A stretch of 52,593 nt of DNA from an uncultured Bacteroidales bacterium (GTDB taxonomy: Bacteria; Bacteroidota; Bacteroidia; Bacteroidales; UBA4417): the NCBI GenBank assembly GCA_903879715.1, contig CAIRMR010000192.1, positions 1 to 52,593 on the forward strand, read 5' to 3'. The notes beneath the pieces are model-generated. The model saw nothing but the letters and a program-made list of their open reading frames with translations. It searched no databases and was not told the DNA's origin. Both the position numbers and the translations under genes were made by a program. Below are positions 1 to 7,388 of this stretch, piece by piece (within the stretch, counting starts at the first letter, position 1; each line of letters begins with the position of its first letter).

Positions 1-408
1 AATAAGGATCTGTCTTTTGCACTATCTAACTATAGACTATCTATGCAACAGCATTAAACCACAAGCAAACAAGGTAAAAAAACGAACCCAGTTGAGATTG
101 TTTAACGAAGATAATTCTCAACTAAAACTCAATCTATCTACGTAAACAAAGGCTTTCAGAAGGGTTTTCACTTAAATTTGAAAACTTCCGGACGGCTGTG
201 ACACAAAACATAAAATTTAAAAGTATCGTGAACGCCCTTACTTTATTGTTTTTGATTTAATGTTATGTGTTTTTCATTACTTTATGGCTTCGGCGTAAAC
301 TCAGTCGAATATACATACGAATGGTTCTGGCTTGTCCAGGTTAAGGCTTTAGAGCTGAGTTAAAATCCAATTGTGTATTTTTGCATATCAAAAAACTGAT
401 TTACACCT
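1..408. other. Left-margin intergenic region
   Basis: I see no convincing gene in this AT-rich stretch. The only recognisable element is a -7 type promoter box near its right end, which serves the small ORF that starts at 409. A gene ending just left of the window cannot be excluded. Confidence 0.5.
376..383 (+). promoter_or_regulatory. Probable -7 box of the small membrane-peptide gene
   Basis: TATTTTTG fits the Bacteroidota -7 consensus TAnnTTTG and lies 25 bp before the ATG at 409, which would give a short leader. No clean TTTG -33 box sits at the usual 19-21 bp spacing, so the call rests on the -7 box and its position. Confidence 0.45.
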
Positions 409-546
409 ATGACTTCGTTTCTGCTTCTTTTTACAGCCATAGTAATTGTGGTATCAATCATCTTTTCGATATACACTTCCGTAAATTCAGGTGCTTCGAA
501 ATTTGAGCGATGGTTTGAAAAGATATTTGACAATAAAAAAGACTAA
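409..546 (+). CDS. Small single-pass membrane peptide (45 aa), hypothetical
   Basis: An ATG at 409 opens 45 codons ending in TAA at 544-546. Residues about 4-24 are an unbroken run of hydrophobic residues (L, F, I, V, A) that reads as one transmembrane helix. The tail is polar and amphipathic, starting SVNSGASKFERWFEKIF and ending in a charged NKKD. This hydrophobic-then-charged layout, a -7 promoter box just upstream and a terminator-like hairpin at the 3' end favour a real gene over chance. I recognise no family. It is convergent with ahpF, whose terminator T-run overlaps its last codons. Function unknown; a regulatory or membrane-associated small protein is possible. The main doubt is its small size. 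Confidence 0.55.
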   Translation: MTSFLLLFTAIVIVVSIIFSIYTSVNSGASKFERWFEKIFDNKKD

Positions 547-565
547 GCTCCCTTTCGGAGAGCTT
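535..565 (-). terminator. Rho-independent terminator of ahpF
   Basis: Read on the minus strand, AAGCTC/GAGCTT arms (545-550 and 560-565, 9-nt loop) are followed by AGTC and a run of six T. It lies 24 bp beyond the ahpF stop. Its T-run is encoded by the AAAAAA in the last codons of the convergent small ORF. Confidence 0.6.
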
Positions 566-588
566 GTCACTCCAACATCTGTATTATT

Positions 589-2148
589 TCAATTCGCCAG
601 CAGTTTATCTTTGATCTTGTCCTCAAATGCGGTTAGTGCAGCCTTTGATCCTTCGCCCATAGCAATAATGATCTGCTTATAAGGAACATTGGTAACATCA
701 CCTGCAGCATAAACGCCGGGAACATTGGTACGGCAATGCGCATCAATCAGGATTTCGCCGTATTTGTTTAACTCAACCATGTTTTTAAAAATCTGGCTGT
801 TTGGCACTAACCCGATCTGAACAAAAACGCCATCCAGTTCCACTTTCTTTATGAGCCCGGAATTGCGATCTTTTAATTGTATCGATGTCACTTTAGATCC
901 ATCTCCATCAATGCTCATTGTTTCAGCACCAGTGATTACGCTCACATTTGACAATGATTTTATCTTGTCCTGTAAAACCTGGTCACCTTTCAGTTCATGC
1001 ATAAATTCAAGAACGGTAATTTCGGTTGCCAGGCCCGACAAATCAATCGCGGCTTCCAGACCGGAATTTCCACCGCCAACCACAGCAACACGTTTGTTTT
1101 TATAAAACGGTCCATCGCAATGGGCGCAAAACGCAACTCCCGAACCGATATAATCACTTTCACCGGGAACATTCAATCTTCTCCAGCTTGCACCAGATGC
1201 AATGATCAGGGCAGGAGCCATTAATAGTTCTCCCATCGAAGTGCGAACCTGTTTCAATCCTTCAACCAGCTCAACCTGTTCTATCTTCCTGTTTTCAAGG
1301 ATCTCCATGGGATATTCCTTTAAATGCAACCGCAGATCAGCTACAAGCCGGGTTCCTGTAGTTTTAGGTATGGAAATCATATTTTCGATACCCAGGGTTT
1401 CATTTAACTGGCCACCGATGTGATCGGAAACTACAACCACTTTGAGGCCTTTCCTGGCGGAATATATCGCGGCGGATACTCCGGCCGGACCGCCACCCAC
1501 AACAATTACATCGAAGTTTTTTACTTCGGCAGATGCAGGCTCATAATCGGTTCCGAATTTCTCCTCCAGTTTTGATAAAAGTTCACCAAGATCCGACCGT
1601 CCGACATGCAACAATCCACCATTGGCATACACTGTAGGAACAGCCTGGATATTCAGCTTCTCAATATCGCTTTTGTTAATTCCTCCGTCAATTATTTCGT
1701 GCTTAATGTTGCTGTTGAGGATAGCCATTACGTTGATCGCCTGCACGATATCGGGACAATTTGTACACGTAAGCGAGATAAAACTCTGAATATGAACCGG
1801 GCCTTTTAATGCCTGTATGCGTTTGATAACCAGTTCGTCAGGGATATTTTTACCAAGTCCGTCCATGTTCAGAATCGCCAGTAGCAATGAGCTGAACTCA
1901 TGCCCGGTTGGAACGGCCCTGAAAACAATGGAAGAAGCCACTCCGTCTTTCAGTATTGAGAATGACAAACTTTCTCCGTCTGAAATCTGGCAATCGATTT
2001 TATCGGAGCATGAAGCTACTTCCTGAAGAAGTTCAATTAATTCTGAACGGTTCGGATGACTTGGATTTACATCCATCTTAAAGGTAAAACTGGATTTTAA
2101 TCCCTCAAAAATTGAACGGATCTGATCTTTAAACGCCTGGTCTAACAT
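589..2148 (-). CDS. ahpF: Alkyl hydroperoxide reductase subunit F (AhpF)
   Basis: This flavoprotein disulfide reductase uses NADH to re-reduce AhpC after peroxide turnover in the cytoplasm. The 519 residues match the usual length of about 520. The N-terminal half is the tandem thioredoxin-like domain with redox pair C128-x-x-C131 (TCTNCPD). Then come the FAD Rossmann motif GGGPAG at about 218-223, the second redox pair C341-x-x-C344 (CAHCDGP), an NADH-binding GGGNSG near 358-363, and the C-terminal FAD motif AAGDV. Both disulfide centres are intact, so a full NADH to FAD to CxxC to CxxC to AhpC relay is expected. It is the second gene of the ahpC-ahpF unit, 65 bp after ahpC, with a hairpin between them. 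Identity is very secure. Confidence 0.97.
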   Translation of the reverse strand: MLDQAFKDQIRSIFEGLKSSFTFKMDVNPSHPNRSELIELLQEVASCSDKIDCQISDGESLSFSILKDGVASSIVFRAVPTGHEFSSLLLAILNMDGLGKNIPDELVIKRIQALKGPVHIQSFISLTCTNCPDIVQAINVMAILNSNIKHEIIDGGINKSDIEKLNIQAVPTVYANGGLLHVGRSDLGELLSKLEEKFGTDYEPASAEVKNFDVIVVGGGPAGVSAAIYSARKGLKVVVVSDHIGGQLNETLGIENMISIPKTTGTRLVADLRLHLKEYPMEILENRKIEQVELVEGLKQVRTSMGELLMAPALIIASGASWRRLNVPGESDYIGSGVAFCAHCDGPFYKNKRVAVVGGGNSGLEAAIDLSGLATEITVLEFMHELKGDQVLQDKIKSLSNVSVITGAETMSIDGDGSKVTSIQLKDRNSGLIKKVELDGVFVQIGLVPNSQIFKNMVELNKYGEILIDAHCRTNVPGVYAAGDVTNVPYKQIIIAMGEGSKAALTAFEDKIKDKLLAN

Positions 2149-2165
2149 AAAATAGTGTGTTAAAT

Positions 2166-2196
2166 AAAGGGAGAAACGTTAACGATTTCTCCCTTT
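2166..2196 (-). terminator. Intercistronic hairpin between ahpC and ahpF
   Basis: Perfect 11-bp arms AAAGGGAGAAA (2166-2176) and TTTCTCCCTTT (2186-2196) enclose a 9-nt loop. On the coding (minus) strand the stem ends in CCCTTTATTTAA, a modest T-rich tail. It probably acts as a partial terminator or 3' stabiliser that makes ahpC transcripts outnumber ahpF. Confidence 0.6.
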
Positions 2197-2213
2197 GATA
2201 ATGTTTGTTGTGA

Positions 2214-2777
2214 TTAAATTTTTCCTACCAGGTCGATGCTGGGCTTCAGAGTTTCGGAACCTTGTTCCCATTTAGCGGGGCAAACTTCGGAAGGATGGCT
2301 GGCCACAAACTGCAGTGCCTGCAAGCGACGCAGTAATTCGTCGGCATTACGGCCAATATTGCCGGCTACCACTTCGTAAGCCATAATTTTTCCTTCGGGA
2401 TTTACGATAAATGTACCGCGCTCAGCTAAGCCGACCTCTTCAATCATCACATCAAATCCGCGTGCCAAAACGGCTGTTGGATCAGCAAGCATTGGGTATT
2501 TGATTTTTTTGATGGTATCCGAAGTGTCGTGCCAGGCTTTGTGCACAAAATGTGTATCGCACGATACCGAATAAATTTCAGTATTAGCTGCTTTGAAGTC
2601 GCTGTACTTGTTAGCCAGGTCTTCCAGTTCAGTAGGGCATACAAATGTGAAATCAGCAGGGTAGAAGAAAAATACTGACCATTTGCCCAGTACATCGCTT
2701 TTTGATACTTCTTTGAATCCGTTGTTGCTGAAAGCCTGAACGTTGAAGTCCACAATCTCTTTTCCAATTAGTGACAT
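2214..2777 (-). CDS. ahpC: Peroxiredoxin, alkyl hydroperoxide reductase subunit C (AhpC)
   Basis: This typical 2-Cys peroxiredoxin reduces H2O2, organic peroxides and peroxynitrite and is recycled by AhpF. At 187 aa it has the standard length. The peroxidatic cysteine is C47 in FTFVCPTEL and the resolving cysteine is C166 in VCPAKW. The RGTFIVNPEG segment is characteristic of the AhpC/Prx1 group. It is the first gene of the ahpC-ahpF unit, with a well-formed promoter at 2836-2867 and a palindrome resembling an OxyR site just upstream. Peroxide induction by the divergent OxyR is therefore the likely control. Nothing is truncated or unusual. Confidence 0.98.
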   Translation of the reverse strand: MSLIGKEIVDFNVQAFSNNGFKEVSKSDVLGKWSVFFFYPADFTFVCPTELEDLANKYSDFKAANTEIYSVSCDTHFVHKAWHDTSDTIKKIKYPMLADPTAVLARGFDVMIEEVGLAERGTFIVNPEGKIMAYEVVAGNIGRNADELLRRLQALQFVASHPSEVCPAKWEQGSETLKPSIDLVGKI

Positions 2778-2835
2778 AATTTCTTTTTTTTTGAGTTAAT
2801 GATTATCTGAATACGTTTCTTTTTATTTGATGAGG

Positions 2836-2867
2836 CAAAATTATTCTAATTGGTAATATAGATCAAA
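2836..2867 (-). promoter_or_regulatory. ahpC promoter (-33 and -7 boxes)
   Basis: On the minus strand TTTG (2867-2864) is followed after 20 nt by TAATTTTG (2843-2836). This is an exact match to the Bacteroidota sigma consensus TTTG-N19-21-TAnnTTTG. It predicts transcription starting near 2829, about 50 nt before the ahpC ATG. Confidence 0.75.
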
Positions 2868-2873
2868 CAAATA

Positions 2874-2895
2874 TTATCTATCTTTGTATAGATAA
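2874..2895. promoter_or_regulatory. Probable OxyR operator in the ahpC-oxyR divergent region
   Basis: Perfect 8-bp arms TTATCTAT (2874-2881) and ATAGATAA (2888-2895) flank CTTTGT. The CTAT/ATAG half-sites resemble those in known OxyR sites. The centre lies about 55 bp upstream of the predicted ahpC start, just outside the -33 box, which suits an activator. On the plus strand the palindrome contains TATCTTTG (2879-2886), a -7 box that could belong to oxyR, so OxyR bound here might also repress its own gene. Confidence 0.6.
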
Positions 2896-2928
2896 AATCG
2901 ATATTCAGATGAGGTAGGTTATCAGGAG

Positions 2929-2956
2929 TTTCTTGTTTCAGGTTTCTTGTTTCAGG
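2929..2956. repeat. Two tandem copies of a 14-bp repeat
   Basis: TTTCTTGTTTCAGG occurs twice head to tail (2929-2942 and 2943-2956) in the oxyR leader. It looks like a local duplication, with no evident function. Confidence 0.7.
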
Positions 2957-3081
2957 TTCCGCTTGCCGCTGACAGAACAAGAATTATCAACTTTCAATCC
3001 TTGACCAAAGCACAATTAAAGTTAGCCTATGGAATTTAGTACCCGGCGCTTAAAAAAATCAACTAAATCAGTTAATTAGCT

Positions 3082-4005
3082 ATGACTCTCCAACAACTTG
3101 AATACATTGTTGCCCTCGACAAAACCCGTCATTTTGTGCGTGCCGCTGAAATGTGCAAAGTAACTCAGCCAACATTAAGTGCTATGATTCAAAAACTGGA
3201 AGAAGAGTTGGGCTGTCAGGTTTTCGACCGTTCATCGCACCCGATTGTTCCAACTGAAGTTGGAACAATTATAATTGGACAGGCGCAGGTAATCCTGTTT
3301 CATGTAAAACAGCTGAATGAAAATATATTAACTCAGAAAAATTCATTGACAGGTTCCCTTTCTCTGGCATTGATACCAACCGTCGCGCCTTATCTTTTGC
3401 CTGGAATTATTTCCTTATTCCGAAAAAATCACCCGGATATTTCGCTTAAAATATCGGAGATGCGCACCGAATCCATAATCCAGAAGCTTCAAATGGCAGA
3501 AATTGATATGGCTATTTTATCGACGCCACTGGATGATCCGAAAATACTTGAAGTGCCTTTGTATTACGAAAAATTTACAGCCTACATTTCACCGGACGAA
3601 CCCATTTTCGCACAAAAGGAAATATCGATTAATGAAATGCCACTGGAGCATCTTTGGGTTTTGGAAGAAGGGCACTGCCTGCGAAACCAGGTACTTAATT
3701 TCTGCGGAAATAAAACGCACACCTCCGTTTACGAAGCCGGGAGTATTGATACTTTGGTGAAAATTGTGGATATGAACGGAGGCTATACAATAATCCCTGA
3801 ATTGCATATTGATTTACTGAATGAAACCCAGAAGCTAAACCTGCGCAATATAGTTCGTCCCGAAGCAACCCGCGAAATATCACTCGTAATCCGCCACGAT
3901 TATGTTCGCGAAGGCATGATGAATGCGGTGGCTGAAATTGTGAAGCAACTTATTCCCGCTCATATGATAGATGCCAGGCTGAAAAAGTTTGCTATCAAGT
4001 TATAG
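3082..4005 (+). CDS. oxyR: Peroxide-sensing LysR-type regulator OxyR
   Basis: This LysR-family factor senses H2O2 by reversible disulfide formation and activates ahpC and related genes. At 307 aa it is normal for the family. The N-terminal winged HTH spans about residues 1-60 (MTLQQLEYIVAL, then TQPTLSAMIQKLEEELG), followed by a linker helix and the periplasmic-binding-type sensor domain. The segment EEGHCLRNQVLNFC places the redox pair at C199 and C208, the same numbers as in E. coli OxyR, so the sensor is intact. It is transcribed away from ahpC-ahpF across a region with an OxyR-like operator, the usual arrangement. The ATG at 3082 gives an exact family N-terminus. Confidence 0.96.
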   Translation: MTLQQLEYIVALDKTRHFVRAAEMCKVTQPTLSAMIQKLEEELGCQVFDRSSHPIVPTEVGTIIIGQAQVILFHVKQLNENILTQKNSLTGSLSLALIPTVAPYLLPGIISLFRKNHPDISLKISEMRTESIIQKLQMAEIDMAILSTPLDDPKILEVPLYYEKFTAYISPDEPIFAQKEISINEMPLEHLWVLEEGHCLRNQVLNFCGNKTHTSVYEAGSIDTLVKIVDMNGGYTIIPELHIDLLNETQKLNLRNIVRPEATREISLVIRHDYVREGMMNAVAEIVKQLIPAHMIDARLKKFAIKL

Positions 4006-4063
4006 AATCAGTTAAAGCTTTCTAAACTGAATTATTCAGAATAAATGATGTCTGATGTAAATA

Positions 4064-4206
4064 ATATTTCGTCCCTACGGGACTTTATTCTGACTCGTGA
4101 TTGCTTTCTACCAATATTTTGTCCCTACGGGACAGCCCCGTTAGGGGCTATATATTGGTAGAAAAAAGTAATCTCCCCTGATTTAAGTCCCGGAGGGACG
4201 AGATAT
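4064..4206. repeat. Nested inverted-repeat (REP-like) element
   Basis: Three hairpins are nested in two longer inverted repeats. The hairpins are GTCCC-TAC-GGGAC (4121-4133), AGCCCC-GTTA-GGGGCT (4134-4149) and GTCCC-GGA-GGGAC (4187-4199); a further GTCCC-TAC-GGGAC lies at 4071-4083. Perfect 13-bp arms at 4105-4117 and 4152-4164 enclose the central pair as a three-way junction. Outer arms at 4064-4075 and 4195-4206 match at 11 of 12 positions, the exception being a possible G-U pair. GTCCCTACGGGAC cores are familiar as dispersed Bacteroidota intergenic repeats. No coding capacity is seen. It sits between the 3' ends of oxyR and the carboxylesterase gene. Confidence 0.8.
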
Positions 4207-4259
4207 ATAAAGATTTAGAGTTTTTAAGAAATAGTTTACCCCAAAGTTGTGATTCAGAA

Positions 4260-5918
4260 TTAATTATTCTTGTATGCTTTGTCAAGGAAAAGATAACGGG
4301 CATCGTTTTCAGCCGGAACCATTTTTGATTCCACATCGATGATCATTATAGGCGGAGTTGCATCCTGTGCGGAAACTGCATTCCATTGAGGCAGTCCGGA
4401 TCCGTTTGGGTTACCTGTAAGGATGAAATTGGCAAAGTAGTTTTGCATGGTTTCTGATACTTTGTAATCGTCTTTTGTCCAGGCGTAATCCTTGATTAAA
4501 TGGAGATTTCCCATACAGTATTCAATTTCGCAGGCATGGGGCGCTCCAACGGCTTCGGGTGCTTTAACAGCATTTTCATCCTTTTTTAACGTGCCGCCGG
4601 CCAAACCTGAAGATAGGTCCTTGTCAACAAGAGGAGGACGCAATTTGCTGTATAAATACCTGTAAACCGGTTGGGTGCTGTTTTTCCGGTGCAGGTCGAA
4701 CCATTTCCATGTGCTGTAAGAAATAAACCGGTCGGATGCCAGGGCGGTTGCTGAAAATTCAATTTCTTTCTCCGAACCGTGGGAATAAAGCCTCAAGACT
4801 TCTTCATAATCATCCGGATAAGTAGCTTTTACCCTAGCCAGGTAATTTTCGTCGGTATAAGGCATTCCATACATAAAAGCCCCTCCGGGAATTTCAGCTG
4901 AATTCCACCCAAGCAGCAAAGGAACCTGGGACTGTTCTTTTGCATTGAAAACTTCGGGAACTGATTTTGTCATGAAATAACCATCAATAACTGCAGGAAA
5001 TTCAAAGCGTTTCGACTCGGCATAAATCTCATAAATCTCACGTGTACTCATGGTCCGCAATTGTTTGAGAGTTAGATTCCCTGCATTTTTTGCAAATTCA
5101 AGACCTTGTTTTTCTGCTTCGGCAAGTGTTACCGGTGCCATAGTTGGATTAATAGCAGCCCCGCTTTCGCCTATTGCCCCGGATATCAGTCCCTTGGATA
5201 AAGGAGATGCCATGTGCGAGCAAACATCAATTGACCCGGCTGATTCGCCGGCAATAGTAACCTTCTTTGGATCGCCACCGAAAGAGGCAATATTTTTACT
5301 CACCCATTTAAGAGCAGCATACTGATCGAGCAAACCGTAATTGCCGGATGCTTTGTATGATGCTTCGGCACTCAATTCGGGATGCGAAAAGAAACCAAAA
5401 ATATTGAGGCGGTAGTTAACCGTTACCACCACTATTCCTTTTTTAGCCATACTTGCGCCATCGTAGCGTGGCTCGGAAGCGTCGCCGGCAACATTGCCAC
5501 CGCCATAAAAATATACAAGTACCGGCAGCCCTTTGGTATTTCGATTGGCTGGTGTCCACACATTAAGGTAAAGACAATCCTCGCTGATTCCGTTTGAGCG
5601 TGAGTTCATATCACCAAAAACAATGGCCTGAACGGCTCTTGGGCCGAATTTTTTAGTTTCTTTAACGCCGGTCCATTTATCGGGAGCTTGTGGGGCTTTC
5701 CACCTCAGATCACCAACCGGTGGTTTTGCAAACGGAATACCAAGGTAAAGCTGTAATCCGGTTTGTGTGTCATAAAGGCCTTCAATAATGCCCGGTTCAA
5801 TCTTGGTTTGAATGGCAAAACTGTTGTTGTTTTGTGCTTTGGACGAAAGGAATCCCATGCTTATGATGGCCAGCAAAAAGCTGATTTTAATGAAGTTTTG
5901 GTTGAAAATGATTTTCAT
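4260..5918 (-). CDS. Secreted type-B carboxylesterase
   Basis: This alpha/beta-fold serine esterase of the carboxylesterase/lipase (COesterase) family is expected to cleave carboxylic esters outside the cytoplasm. The 552 aa fit the family. A signal peptide covers about residues 11-29 (KISFLLAIISMGFLSSKAQ). Family signatures are EDCLYLNVW at 113-121 and the nucleophile elbow GESAG with S227. A catalytic Glu lies probably in NSAEIPGG, and the catalytic His in GAPHACEIEY. The oxyanion loop reads FYGGGN, so a Tyr replaces the His of the usual HGGG motif. It is the last of four minus-strand genes for ester, sugar or redox chemistry, but a 349-bp gap suggests its own promoter. The natural substrate is unknown. 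Confidence 0.9.
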   Translation of the reverse strand: MKIIFNQNFIKISFLLAIISMGFLSSKAQNNNSFAIQTKIEPGIIEGLYDTQTGLQLYLGIPFAKPPVGDLRWKAPQAPDKWTGVKETKKFGPRAVQAIVFGDMNSRSNGISEDCLYLNVWTPANRNTKGLPVLVYFYGGGNVAGDASEPRYDGASMAKKGIVVVTVNYRLNIFGFFSHPELSAEASYKASGNYGLLDQYAALKWVSKNIASFGGDPKKVTIAGESAGSIDVCSHMASPLSKGLISGAIGESGAAINPTMAPVTLAEAEKQGLEFAKNAGNLTLKQLRTMSTREIYEIYAESKRFEFPAVIDGYFMTKSVPEVFNAKEQSQVPLLLGWNSAEIPGGAFMYGMPYTDENYLARVKATYPDDYEEVLRLYSHGSEKEIEFSATALASDRFISYSTWKWFDLHRKNSTQPVYRYLYSKLRPPLVDKDLSSGLAGGTLKKDENAVKAPEAVGAPHACEIEYCMGNLHLIKDYAWTKDDYKVSETMQNYFANFILTGNPNGSGLPQWNAVSAQDATPPIMIIDVESKMVPAENDARYLFLDKAYKNN

Positions 5919-6267
5919 AAATTTATTCGGGATTGAAATTTTTCGAATTATGGATTAGCCGCAGAATGCCGAATAATATTCGGACAAACCGTGAATGCTT
6001 TTTGTATTAATTTATTTCGCTGTCTGAGCAAAGCTAAAGATTTTACCTGTACTATACTCCAGAGGGTATTAATATTCAGCCGGAATAATTATCCTCGTGA
6101 GTGCAAATTGGAATTAGCAATGGTCTTAATCTTCATCTGATCTGAAATAAAAGAAGGGGAGTCCTTTCAGGCTTCCTTTTTCTTTTTCATAGCTAATACA
6201 ACTCTGGCATTGATCAAAAACCAGAAAAAGCATTTAAACGTTTTATTTTCAAATCATTTTGATGAGA
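5919..6267. other. Intergenic region upstream of the carboxylesterase gene
   Basis: No gene is seen. TAGCTTTG on the minus strand (6036-6029) matches the -7 consensus and could start the esterase transcript with a leader of about 100 nt. A pyrimidine-rich patch at 6155-6190 gives only an imperfect hairpin, which might terminate the upstream oxidoreductase gene. Confidence 0.4.
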
Positions 6268-7332
6268 TTATGATTTAGCTCTTGTATATTGTAATGGCCA
6301 TTTAATATCATCCCCTAAAATTTTTGCAGCATTCAACGCAAAATATGGATCACGTAATGATGCTCTTGCAATAAGGATAAGGTCAGCCTGACCTTTTTCC
6401 AAAATTTCTTCGGCTTGTTGTGCTTCTGTTATCAAACCTACAGCACCGGTTAAGATGCCTGTTTCTTTTTTGATGCGTTCCGCAAAAGCGACCTGGTAAC
6501 CGGGTCCCAGGGAAATTTTTTGGTGAGGAACTAATCCCCCCGATGAACAATCAATCAGATCAACTCCGTTTTGTTTTAAAATGGAAGAGAGTTTTACCGC
6601 TTCATCCACGTTCCATCCACCTTCGGCCCAGTCAGTAGAAGATATACGCACAAACAACGGAAGGTTTTGCGGCCATACTGTTTGAATTGCTTTTACAATT
6701 TCCAGCAGTAGCCGAATCCTGTTTTCAAAACTGCCGCCATAGTTGTCGGACCGGTGATTGCTGAGTGGCGAAAGGAACTGGTGAATCAGGTAGCCATGTG
6801 CCGCATGGATTTCTATCAGTTTATAACCGGCCTGAAGAGATCTTTGGGCAGCAACTTTAAAATCATCAATTACTTTGTTGATTCCATTCAAATCCAATGC
6901 TTCAGGAGCACTATCTTCCGGATTAAAAGCCAGGGCAGATGCAGAAACTGTCTTCCAGCCGCCTTCATTTTCCTTAAGTTGTTTGCCTCCGTCCCAGGGT
7001 TTGGCACAGCCTGCTTTTCGGCCGGCATGAGCCAGTTGGATTCCGGCTACAGCTCCATGCTGATGAATAAACGAAGTAATCCGCTGTAACATTTCAATAT
7101 GTTCTTCTTTATAAAGGCCTAAATCACCAGGCGAAATCCGGGCTTCAGGAGAAACGCCTGTTGCTTCCTGAATAATGAGAGCGGCGCCCCCAACAGCGCG
7201 ACTGCCATAATGTGCAAGGTGCCAGTCGTTTGCAAACCCATCAACAGCGGAATACTGGCACATGGGCGAAATGACTATCCGGTTTCTGAACGTGATCGCT
7301 TTAATAGTGAGTGGTGATAAAAGCTTTGACAT
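6268..7332 (-). CDS. NADH:flavin oxidoreductase, old yellow enzyme of the YqjM type
   Basis: This FMN-dependent ene-reductase reduces activated C=C bonds with NAD(P)H. The 354 aa fold as one TIM barrel. YqjM-class signatures are the redox-tuning cysteine in ISPMCQYSA (C25), the substrate-binding pair in HAAHGYLIHQFLSP, and the SDNYGGSFENRIR segment shared by the superfamily. QLAHAGRKA near residue 100 is also typical. It follows the alpha/beta hydrolase gene by 56 bp on the same strand and is probably co-transcribed. The physiological substrate is unknown; roles in electrophile or quinone detoxification are usual guesses. A second old yellow enzyme of the NemA class is encoded at 19923-21011. 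Confidence 0.92.
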   Translation of the reverse strand: MSKLLSPLTIKAITFRNRIVISPMCQYSAVDGFANDWHLAHYGSRAVGGAALIIQEATGVSPEARISPGDLGLYKEEHIEMLQRITSFIHQHGAVAGIQLAHAGRKAGCAKPWDGGKQLKENEGGWKTVSASALAFNPEDSAPEALDLNGINKVIDDFKVAAQRSLQAGYKLIEIHAAHGYLIHQFLSPLSNHRSDNYGGSFENRIRLLLEIVKAIQTVWPQNLPLFVRISSTDWAEGGWNVDEAVKLSSILKQNGVDLIDCSSGGLVPHQKISLGPGYQVAFAERIKKETGILTGAVGLITEAQQAEEILEKGQADLILIARASLRDPYFALNAAKILGDDIKWPLQYTRAKS

Positions 7333-7388
7333 AATTGGAATATCTTATTCTGAGGGTTTGATGATCGGGGAAAAACTGATAATTTGGT

